Source: Hymenoscyphus infarciens (lineage: Eukaryota; Ascomycota; Leotiomycetes; Helotiales; Helotiaceae). Taken from it: a DNA stretch of 28,539 nt. The notes beneath the pieces are model-generated. The model saw nothing but the letters and a program-made list of their open reading frames with translations, ran no database searches and was not told the DNA's origin. The translations under genes and the position numbers were made by a program. This document shows positions 20,495 through 28,539 of this stretch, in pieces. Positions within the stretch are counted from its first letter, which is position 1; every line of letters begins with the position of its first letter. The DNA is taken from the NCBI GenBank assembly GCA_001414345.1, contig LLCB01000502.1:1-28539 (forward strand), in the 5' to 3' direction.

Positions 20495-22243
20495 TATAAT
20501 AGCTAGTTTATCTATTTTAAATAGTTAGAATATAGACGTCTATATATTCCGTGTTATTTAGTTTTAGTTATAGACTTTATATAGTCTAAAGATATTATAT
20601 ATATACTCTATCGCTCTCTAGTTTATAAAAGGCTAATCTATTCTTTTTCTTAGTACTTAAGCCTAGTAATTAATAATATTATTATAATTCTACGTACTCT
20701 TATATATCTCTCTATTAGTAGTATAAATTAAACTATAAGCTTTAATAGTTATAGAAGCGAAAAGTTACTTATTTTTAAATTAATTTTTAGCTTTATAAAT
20801 ATTCTAAGTAATAGATTTATAGATTTAAAAACTACTTTACTTAGTATCTATTTATAGATATAATAGTAGTATTAAGAATAAAGGTTTATATAGCTATATC
20901 TAAACTTAGATAGACTTTATCTCTATAACTATCTTTTTATTATCTTAGATCTTAGATAATAAGACTTAATTATTAGTAATAAATGTCGAAAGATTCTTTT
21001 TAATTTACTAAAGAATTAACTTATTTAGCTAGCTAAAACTCTACTAACTCTTTACTTTAGTAAATAGATCTTACTTTTTTAACTTCTAGTAGAATCTAGA
21101 AGTTGAATTTAAATTATTAGTTAGATATAAGTTAAAAAATATATATTATTAATTAGAATAAAAGATAATAAAAGAATAAGAAACTCTTAGTTAAGTTATT
21201 ACGACTATCTACTATATTATCTTCTATTACTTCTATTACTAACTCTAGTCTAAAAGTCTTTTAAACTACTAGTATATCTTAGATAAAATAGACTATATAC
21301 TCTTTTTTATTAGTAAAATAAGTATAATTAGTTTATAATTTAATATAGAGTCTTTATAACTAGTAATTATAAATTATATTAGATTATTAATAAACGATTA
21401 GCTTTACTTCTAGATAATACTAAGACTAGGAATCTAATATACTTCTAACTCTTAAAGTATTACTCTTTATTCTAAAATATATTCTTAAAAGTAGTCTTAG
21501 ATAAACTTCTCTCTTATTACAAATATAACTATAAAATTATTTAACTAAACTACTTTCTATTATTAGTATATAATAAGCACTTATACTAGTATCTAATTAT
21601 ACTAGTATAGTATAATATCTCTAGATCGACGATATCTAGTCTAAATAAACAGTATCTAATATAAATTACTAGTATTCGATAGACTAAATAATATCTAATA
21701 TAGATTACTCTTATCTAATAAACTAAATAATATCTAATAGAGATTAATACTATCTAATAAACTAAATACTATCTAAGTATATAGATTAGTTATATCTATA
21801 GTTTTAGACTTAGAACTATATAAGTAGTAGACTAGAAGAGTAGCTATAGCTGATATATATATAGAGAGTAGATAGCTTCTTAGTTTTTATTTAAGTTAAT
21901 TAATTCTTTTTCATCTTTTACTTCTTACGTAATTTACTATTACTTTATAAACTATAACTAAACTAAGAGGTTATAAGCCTAGTATAGTTTATTTCTATAT
22001 AACTTTATTTTATATAACCTAGTATCACTTTTGCGTTAGATACTCTCTTATATAACACGTTAATTACTTTTAATTCTATATTATTAAGAGTTTTTATTTT
22101 CAAGGTTTTCTTTTAAAAGATATTACTAGTCTACTTATCTCTTATACTATACCTTAGTAGATAACTAAGCGTCTATCTTAGTCTAGTATATAGTAAGCAA
22201 AGAGTATACTTAGTAGGATTACTAGTTTTATCTTCTTACTTCT
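20495..22243. other. AT-rich RIP-type DNA, unassigned
   Basis: The left end begins with an LTR-like TATAATAGCTAG directly after a purine tract (AAAAAGAGAGA). The rest is TA-rich with no recognisable protein motif in the frames I read. A 39-bp tandem repeat lies at 21616-21769. The right end abuts the Gypsy LTR at 22244. Confidence 0.45.
21616..21769. repeat. 39-bp tandem repeat, about 4 copies
   Basis: Units starting TATCTAAT begin at 21653, 21692 and 21731, with a period of 39 bp. A more diverged first unit (37 bp) starts at 21616 and a partial one at 21770. Each ends in a CTAAATA-type word. Confidence 0.8.
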
Positions 22244-22434
22244 TATAACAGCCCTCTATAAATATATAAAGAGAGTGCTTATAGAATAGTATCTAATATT
22301 AAGGAAAACTAAACTAAAGAGAAAAGCGAAGAGTATAGGTACTCTAGCTCTATTTATATATATTAAGCGAAGCCTTAGTAAAGCTTTAAGATAACCTGGT
22401 TACGTAAGTAACGTATATAACTAGGACTATTATA
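22244..22434 (-). repeat. Probable 3' LTR of the Gypsy element
   Basis: On the minus strand the segment starts TATAATAGTCC and ends GGGCTGTTATA, consistent with TGTAATAGTCC...GGGCTGTTACA before RIP, giving a 191-bp LTR. It is preceded on the minus strand by the purine tract AAAGAGAGAGG (plus strand about 22438-22448), the expected polypurine tract. Ends may be off by a few bases because the partner LTR is outside the window. Confidence 0.6.
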
Positions 22435-22435
22435 C

Positions 22436-22448
22436 TACCTCTCTCTTT
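22436..22448 (-). other. Polypurine tract of the Gypsy element
   Basis: Minus strand AAAGAGAGAGG lies just before the presumed 3' LTR, in the position where plus-strand DNA synthesis is primed. Confidence 0.5.
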
Positions 22449-22589
22449 AAATAGGCCTTCTATAACTAAGTAGCTTTGTTCTCCTTTAATATAAGAGTAT
22501 TAACCTCTAGCTTACTATAATCCTCTCTCCTAGCCTTATATACTACTTTTTATAGTAGAAGAGCTTCTAAAGGACTAGCTATCTTTAGC

Positions 22590-22702
22590 TTCTCTAAATA
22601 GAACCTCTCTACTAGTTATAGCGTATATATTAGTTATTAAGCTAGATACTAATTAAAGTCTTTATTATAGCCTTTCTACTTAATTTAGTAATAGAGAGAC
22701 TA
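22590..22702 (-). pseudogene. Gypsy chromodomain, C-terminal part
   Basis: The minus-strand frame reads K-KGYNKDFN-YLA---LIYA, with stops where Trp or Gln would be. It matches the chromodomain core in which an aromatic K-W-GY motif is followed by W-P and a helix (chromo-integrase type). The preceding N-terminal part of the domain lies across the inserted element, beyond 24364. Confidence 0.6.
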
Positions 22703-22707
22703 CTATC
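22703..22707. repeat. 5-bp target-site duplication, left copy
   Basis: CTATC here is repeated exactly at 24359-24363, directly outside the two LTRs of the inserted element. Confidence 0.9.
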
Positions 22708-22843
22708 TATTATAAGAGTGAATAGCCTCTTATATGCTAGTCATATGCCTACTCGCTTAGCTAGCGTACCTTTTAGCTATAAGAAGCTAGTCTAGATAGC
22801 TCTTTAAATATCAAGCTTATTACATATTTCCACATTTATTATA
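22708..22843 (+). repeat. 5' LTR of the gag-only element
   Basis: 136 bp, differing from the 3' LTR at seven positions. All seven are transitions in which one copy has CA or TG and the other TA (for example G at 22720 against A at 24235, and G at 22736 against A at 24251). Confidence 0.9.
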
Positions 22844-23049
22844 TAATAGTAATACACTCGGTTCTACGTATCTACTAGAGCTATACGCTCTTATAGACCT
22901 TAAGGCTTTAAGCTTCCTTCGCTTAATAGTACGAACCTACTCTACTCTTAAGGAAGTGACTGATTTACTCGCTTTATAAAAACAACAATTCACTTAATCC
23001 GCTATAATAATAGACCTAAATAAAGAGTCTAAGCCTAGTACTAGTATTC

Positions 23050-23903
23050 TCTTACTTATAAAGGAGAACTTTAACGAATAGATAATCGATATCCACGCCT
23101 TACTTCGCTAAAATAAGCTATAGGAAATTATTATAGAATAGCACTTTATAGCTTAACCTTCTAATAACGAAAAGGAGACTGAACCTAGAAAGGAAAAGCT
23201 TGTAAAACATAAGACTAAACAAGCGTAACTTGTCGAAGTAGCTAATCTTATTATACTTTATATCTCGACTAATATTAAGTATAAGCTTAAAAACAGAGAT
23301 TTTAATAATAGATAGCTTCTTCTTTACTCTATTAAGAAGATCCTTACTCTAGATAACTAAACTAGCTTTATAAGAGCCCTTATTTAGCTTCTTACCTACC
23401 GCTGCGATAATACTAAAGATATAGAAGAGTACTTATAAGGAGTTAAGACTCTTATTAAATAAGTAGACTCTTTTAACGTTGTTCTTACTCTTAATATATA
23501 TACGATCCTTGTTCTTATCTTAGAACTTTGCGATTATAAATCTTACTAATCTATTATATAACTTTGATAAATTAATAATATTACTTCTATAGATAAAGTA
23601 ATATAAATAGTTTAAGACGAAATAGCACGTGAAAAGGAAGCTAGTTTTGCTAGTAAAGGTAGCGCTCTCTTAGTCTACTAAAACCCTGGTTTCTTGAAAT
23701 ACGCGAAGTATAAGAAGTTAGGCTATAAAAGTAAGAAGTGTTAGATTAATAAGATATACGACTACTATTAGAAGAAGGGACATATTAAAAGAGTATATAG
23801 AATAAAGAAGTATAATAATAAAAATAAGAAAAGATATAAAGAGAAGAACAGAAGCGAACTAGACGGAATAGAGAAAGCCTTTAATTATACTTCTCTTTCT
23901 TAA
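23050..23903 (+). pseudogene. Copia-type gag of the nested element
   Basis: A single frame can be followed for over 280 codons with no frameshift, interrupted only by stops that fit TGG-to-TAG, CAA-to-TAA or CGA-to-TGA changes. The start reads LIKENFNE-IIDIHALLR-NKL, the gag block seen in Copia-like proteins (UBN2 type). The zinc knuckle is at 23757-23798 and reads Y-D-Y-Y-stop-K-K-G-H-I-K-R-V-Y. This is exactly CX2CX4HX4C spacing with all three Cys codons turned to Tyr and His kept. A Lys/Asn-rich basic tail follows to TAA at 23901-23903. The product would have been the particle-forming nucleocapsid protein. Confidence 0.8.
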
Positions 23904-24213
23904 AAGACAGAAACAACTTTACTCTAGAATATAATATAAATAATATAATATAATATAATTTATTAGGAACAAGGTTCTTAGTTTTATTAAGAGATTAGCT
24001 ACTCCTTAGTTATCTCTTAGAGGACTTAATAGCCTCTTTAGATATTATCGAAGGACTTAAGTTTACCTTCGGTTTTCTACTTATTATAAGATACTTTTTC
24101 AAGAGGACAGAACATTATATAAGAGAGACGCCTCTAAAGATGCTTCCTAGGAAATAGACGAGAAATAGACAAGAAACGAAAGAGAAATAAAAGGTTATAA
24201 GGTAGTATTACCC

Positions 24214-24222
24214 AGAGAGGGA
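24214..24222 (+). other. Polypurine tract of the gag-only element
   Basis: AGAGAGGGA sits immediately before the 3' LTR, where plus-strand priming occurs. Confidence 0.7.
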
Positions 24223-24358
24223 TATTATAAGAGTAAATAGCCTCTTATATACTAGTCATATGCCTACTCGCTTAGCTAGCGTACCTTTTGGCTATAAGAA
24301 GCTAGTCTAGATAGCTCTTTGAATATCAAGCTTATTACACATTTCTACATTTATTACA
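24223..24358 (+). repeat. 3' LTR of the gag-only element
   Basis: 136 bp, same length as the 5' LTR with no indels. It retains five of the seven CA/TG sites at which the two LTRs differ, so the two copies were mutated independently after insertion. Confidence 0.9.
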
Positions 24359-24363
24359 CTATC
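24359..24363. repeat. 5-bp target-site duplication, right copy
   Basis: CTATC, matching 22703-22707. Confidence 0.9.
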
Positions 24364-25480
24364 TCTTTTTACTAGCTAGTATTTCTTTAACCTTCTATTC
24401 CTCTTCTTTGTTTATAACAATTAGCGAGAGTAGTATAACTACCTATCCTAGTAAGGGATTATTTATAGCCTTATATAACTTCTTAGAAGCGAAGATAGAG
24501 TAAACTTTAATAGAAGCTAGTAGTTATAATTAAAAAGTAGAACCTACTTTTTTAAGAATCTTAAAAAGACTAGCTATTTAGTAGTCTAGCTTTTAGCTTA
24601 GTTATTAAGTTACTTAGTCTTTTATTATAATAAAGACTATATCTCTTACTCTAAAATCGACGTCTTATCTATATTTATTTACGTCTTATTCTTTCTTTTA
24701 TTAAGCTTTTAATATATTTGCTTAGCTAACGTCTAAGACCTTCTAGATTGTCTTTATAACTACTATAGCCTCTTCTTATAATAGCTGTTCTTTTATATTA
24801 GCTAGTTCTAGTATTTACTAGTTAAATAAGGTTCTTAGTATATATCTCCTTTATAACTTAAAAGGCGATATTCTAATAGTACTATAAGGTAGTACTAACT
24901 ATATATAGTCTATTATTAGAAGAATCTTAGACTAATTAGTATAATAATAATTAATATATAGCTATAAGTACTAATTAAAGTATTAATTTATAATCTTAGT
25001 CTAGCTATCTATTTAAGCGTGGTTTATAGTTAAGAGTTAAAGCTAAATACCTAGGATTCGAGTAAACTCTCTCTAAAACGTAGCGATAAAGTAAGAGCCT
25101 CTATTTAATATTATACTTTCTAGAATTCTATAGTATCGTAGAACGTGTTTAATATATAACCTTATTATTTATTTAAAAGTAATATTCTTATAATAGAGTA
25201 TTAAAATAGACTACTTAGATAAGTAGTCTATTACTATAAATATGTTATTATAACTATACTTATTAACTAGAAAGGACTTAAAATCTATAGCTATATATTA
25301 CTATATACGTAGTAGTACTAGAAGTAGGTATAGATAGCTAGGTATTTTATTTTAAGAAACGTTTACTCTTTTATATTTATAATAGTTTTATATATATCTT
25401 ATAATATTAGCTTTTATATTTCGCTAAATATATCTTAAATATAGAATCTAATAGGTCTTATCTCTCTCTAGATAAGCTAA
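24364..25480 (-). pseudogene. Gypsy integrase and GPY-like C-terminal region
   Basis: The minus strand reads YIAIDFKSF at about 25271-25296, carrying the first catalytic Asp of the D,D-35-E core, and then NIFIVIDYLSK. This closely follows the integrase pattern in which a hydrophobic DF block precedes VVIDRLTK. Further on, KLDY-IASLFKILKKVGSTF (about 24535-24594) matches the GPY/F module that follows the catalytic core. LPGQVV-like and acidic residues just before 24364 lead into the chromodomain. Several stops occur in place of Trp and Gln. The enzyme inserted element DNA into the host chromosome. Confidence 0.75.
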
Positions 25481-25849
25481 AAGTATCTGATTATAAGCCT
25501 TATAAATTAGGTCTATTCTTAGTATATCTATGTCTAGTACTATTAAGTAGTTTTAGTAAAGTAAAAGGCCTTTCTCTAGAGTATATAAGGAATTAGTATT
25601 AGTTTTAGCTTATACTTATATAGCTTAAAGTATTATAGTATTCTTATTTACTTAGTAGATTCGTTTTAAAAGTATAAATAATTCTTAGAAGTAGTTATTA
25701 TCAACTAGAGCTAGTATAATTAAGCTTATTTTAACTTCTAAGTCTTTAAATGCTTCTATATCGACTTATTCCTTTATTAGAAGTATATAGGTCTAGTACT
25801 ACTTTTTAAGTTCTTTCTATAAGTATATCTTATTTACTTTATAAGTTAA

Positions 25850-26240
25850 AGTATTTATCTTACTATTCTTACGCCTTAAATAGAATATAATAATAAAATA
25901 GTACTTAGTTAAAGCTTTAGCCTACCTCGCTTAATAGGTAGTAAGTTACTTAGTAGTTATAAAGTACTTAAGTACCTTATAATTAGTATAAATGCAGATT
26001 TTTAAATAAGTACTTTATAGTTCTAGTCTCTATTCTATAAGTAAGTATATAATAGTAAGTAGCTCTTTATTATATATTTTATAGTTATACTTAGCTAGAG
26101 ACATCGTCTTACTAAAGTAGGCTATAAAGTACTATTCTCTATTAGCTTATTATTATTATAATACTCTAGTAATAATTCTATCTTAAGCGTCTATCTTAAT
26201 TATAGTAGAGAGGTTAGAAGAGTAGTAGTAGAGGATTAGT
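25850..26240 (-). pseudogene. Gypsy RNase H domain
   Basis: The minus strand reads IKIDA at 26186-26200, with the first catalytic Asp. RIITRVL, ANRE, and YFIAYFSKTMSLAKYNYKIY and NKELLTII follow. This is the RNase H order TDAS...GAVLSQ...PIAFFSK...YEIYDKELLAI known from Ty3/Gypsy elements, with stops at former Gln and Trp codons. It removes the RNA strand during reverse transcription. Confidence 0.75.
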
Positions 26241-26579
26241 ATAAAGGTAAGTGCTATCTTTAGGTCTTTAAACACTTCTTAGTACTTCTTATTAAAATTA
26301 AAAGGTATATTATTCTACGTTAGACGTACTAAGAGCTTTATAATTATACTATAGTTTTAGATAAACCTTTAGTAGAAGTTATAGAAACTAAGGAAGCTTT
26401 AAACGTCTTTTACTATTTTTAGAGCTTACTATTTTTATACTACTAAGACCTTTTTATAGTTTACTTTAATACTATTAGTATTAATAATAAACCTAAGGTA
26501 TTTTATCTTCTTAACGTTAAACTTATACTTTTTAATATTAATCTATAACTTAGTATTCTTAAAATATTAAAAGACCTTT

Positions 26580-27110
26580 TATATATACTCTTTATATTTA
26601 AGAACGTTTAATAAGTAGATAAGGATATTATTTAAGTAGGTAGAGTAGAAGTTGTCTAGATAGTTAAATAAGACGTTATTTATATAGTACTAGTAGATAG
26701 ACGAGCTATTTATTAGACTAAATAGTAGAACCTTATACTTATATATTCTATAATAGATATGAAAAGTAGTTAATTCCTTAGTATCTAGATCTATTTATAT
26801 ATAATAGAAGACTTGTTAGATATCTAGCTTAGTAAAAATATAAGCTTAACTAATATATATAAACGTTTTATTAATTAGAGGTAATAGATAATAGTCTTTT
26901 TAAGTAAGATTATTAAGTTTTTAGAAGTTAATATAAAAACATAGTCTTCTATTTGCTTTCTTTATAAATAGAATAGAAGTAGTAAAAGAGGACTAGCTAT
27001 ATTTAATAAACCTTTTATAGAGATTCTCTAAGATATATTCCTTTATAGTTAATAACTCTTTTATAGATATCTTATATAGAGAGGAATATCTAAAGGTATT
27101 TAGACCTTTA
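26580..27110 (-). pseudogene. Gypsy reverse transcriptase domain
   Basis: The minus-strand frame runs LLTIKEYILENLYKRFIK, SILFIKKANRRLCFYINF-KLNN, YYLLPLINKTF, YIFTKLDI-QVFYYI-IDLD and TFHIYYRIYKYKVLLFSLINSS. It then ends YLNNILIY at 26615-26638. This is the full series of reverse transcriptase motifs, with the catalytic Y-x-D-D box now Y-L-N-N because both GAT/GAC codons became AAT. First catalytic Asp is kept in FTKLDI. It copies element RNA to DNA; this copy is catalytically dead. Confidence 0.85.
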
Positions 27111-27599
27111 AGATTAATCTTATAGTTATAGTATTAGTAAGGTAGAAGGGTATCTAAGACAGCCTTAGAAAATACCTTTTTAAAGTCCTAGTACTTATTA
27201 AGAAGAGTAATATTAAGAGCTATATCTAGTTCTTAATTAGCTATAATAGTATTAATTTTATAGATACTTATAGTAAATATCTTATTATCTTTTTAGAGTA
27301 AGTAATAATATATTCTTATAGCTAAAATAGTTAAAATATTAATAATAGGGTTTAACTTTTTTAAGATAAAGAGTTTCTAATAGTATATTAAAGTAAATAC
27401 CTTCTTTATAATACTTTTAAGTTCTTTCTTTATAACCTAGTACTTTACTTATATTAAGAACTTATAACCTCCTCTACTATATATAGTCGAAGTATAACTA
27501 GCTAGGGTTATAGTATTAATTTTAAGATAATCTATAAGCTTTAAGAGCCTTTTACCTTATTAATACTATTTATCTATTTTTATAGCTTAGTTATAAGTA

Positions 27600-28080
27600 T
27601 TAGCTTTATCCTAGTAAGTAGATATAGAGTCTTTTAGTTATATAGCGTCTTAAGAGAGAGGAGTTAGCTGTTAAGTAGAGAAGTAAGGCTTAAGGTTATT
27701 AGGTTAGAGTAGTTTCTAATAAGTTACGTTAATATTAATATAAAAGTACTTAAAAAACCTCTAGCTAAGGATAATATTATATAGATCTAAGTCTAAGAGA
27801 ATAAATAATATATTAAAGAATTTATAACTATTTAAGATATAATTTAAAAAGAGATAGTATATAGCTTTACTCTTAATTTCTCTATTATATTTATAAATCT
27901 TAATAAAAGTAAGAGGTCTTTTAGTCTTTAAACTATAAAACTTTATAAGGTTATAACTAAGTTATATATTTATAAAAGAAAAGGTATTAGCTCTAAGGTT
28001 ACTAAGAGTAGTAGTTTATATACTAAATCTATTAATAGTTATTATACTAGATAAAGTAAACGCTTTTCTACTAATTAATA
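27600..28080 (-). pseudogene. Gypsy aspartic protease region
   Basis: Between the zinc knuckle and the reverse transcriptase the minus strand holds a collinear frame with FSFINI-LSYNL, FINI and LLDLDLYNIILS-RFFKYF. The last block resembles the segment near the end of Gypsy proteases (FDVILGMPFL). The catalytic DSG/DTG triplet is not recognisable. The assignment rests mostly on position. Confidence 0.5.
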
Positions 28081-28221
28081 ACTATAGATTAATTTTAAAG
28101 AGATTAATTCTATATTTACCTAAAGAAGAGTCTTCTTTTAAGCTTCTTTATTTCCTAACTCTAAGCTAGTATCTTCTTTTTTAAGCTCTTTAAAGTTAAC
28201 TCTATATATTCTTAGCTTTAG

Positions 28222-28263
28222 ATAATTCTTAATATAATAACTAAGCTTACTATAATTAAAGTA
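28222..28263 (-). pseudogene. Gypsy gag zinc knuckle
   Basis: The minus strand reads Y-F-N-Y-S-K-L-S-Y-Y-I-K-N-Y, exactly CX2CX4HX4C spacing with every Cys and the His replaced by Tyr. Cys to Tyr is TGC/TGT to TAC/TAT and His to Tyr is CAC/CAT to TAC/TAT, both RIP-type changes. The rest of gag continues toward and beyond the right edge. Confidence 0.7.
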
Positions 28264-28539
28264 CTTATCTAATAGTCCTAGAGTTAAGTAGTTATTTATA
28301 GTAGAGGTATTAGAGTATTTAAAAAAGATAAAAAAGGTTATAGAGAAAGAAGGGCTAGTAGATATAGGAGTAAGTAGGTTTAAGGTAGAAGGAAAGTTTA
28401 TTACTTATACCTTTTAAGAAGTAAGATTTTAAAAGTTACTATTAATACTACTTATAAGATTATAAAAGGAGTTTATATCTCTCTTAGCTTAGAACTTAGT
28501 AATAATAAGAGATTAGTATAGTATAGAGGTTAACTTATT

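Larger units (their letters stand above)
22708..24358 (+). mobile_element. 1651-bp gag-only Copia-type LTR retrotransposon, RIP-mutated
   Basis: Two 136-bp LTRs (22708-22843 and 24223-24358) flank a 1379-bp interior and are bounded by a perfect 5-bp duplication CTATC. The LTRs begin TATTATAAGAG and end TTATTATA/TTATTACA, as expected of TGTTA...TAACA-type ends. A purine tract AGAGAGGGA (24214-24222) abuts the 3' LTR. The interior has one continuous gag-like frame and no protease, integrase or reverse transcriptase, so the element must have depended on enzymes supplied in trans. It is inserted in the chromodomain of the Gypsy element, in opposite orientation. Confidence 0.9.
22244..28539 (-). 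mobile_element. Chromodomain Ty3/Gypsy retrotransposon, RIP-degraded, running off the right edge
   Basis: Reading the minus strand from right to left gives zinc knuckle, protease, reverse transcriptase, RNase H, integrase, GPY-like region, chromodomain, polypurine tract and 3' LTR. This is the canonical order of a Ty3/Gypsy chromovirus. Stops and substitutions are overwhelmingly G-to-A or C-to-T, as RIP produces, and the frames are otherwise long and collinear. The 5' LTR and most of gag lie beyond 28539. The chromodomain is split by the insertion at 22708-24358. Such elements target heterochromatin through the chromodomain. This copy cannot be active. Confidence 0.85.

Overview
The window looks like a chromosome segment of a filamentous ascomycete (Pezizomycotina). 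It has short fungal introns with GTAAG-type donors. It alternates sharply between moderate-GC DNA and very AT-rich, TA-dinucleotide-rich DNA that almost lacks CpA/TpG and long reading frames. That pattern is the signature of repeat-induced point mutation (RIP). The RIP call is supported directly by a pair of LTRs whose seven differences are all CpA/TpG-to-TpA transitions. A leotiomycete is my best guess, with low confidence.

Layout: 1-1930 is RIP-type DNA that opens with a 58-bp tandem repeat and its inverted copies (1-745). 1931-11211 is the moderate-GC island. It contains a possible small membrane protein (3063-3398, minus), a long stretch with no convincing gene (3399-8247), and one well-supported gene: a three-exon ELL-family RNA polymerase II elongation factor (8248-10443, plus). 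11212-11436 is a 225-bp MITE-like element with 30-bp terminal inverted repeats. 12122-13014 is a RIP-degraded element with long terminal inverted repeats.

13244-16347 is a graveyard of three plus-strand genes: an F-box/2EXR-like protein, a class I methyltransferase, and a thioredoxin-reductase-like flavoprotein. Each is broken by stops and/or frameshifts, and the last two are truncated.

16348-28539 is one long RIP-type block. It holds a poorly preserved LTR element (about 17481-20047), minisatellites, and the 3' part of a minus-strand chromodomain Ty3/Gypsy retrotransposon running off the right edge (22244 to beyond 28539). Zinc knuckle, protease, reverse transcriptase, RNase H, integrase and chromodomain can all still be read. 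A 1651-bp gag-only Copia-type LTR element (22708-24358) sits inside the chromodomain with a perfect 5-bp target duplication.

The only gene likely to be functional with good support is the ELL factor. The rest of the window is mainly a record of transposition followed by RIP and of gene decay next to heterochromatin.
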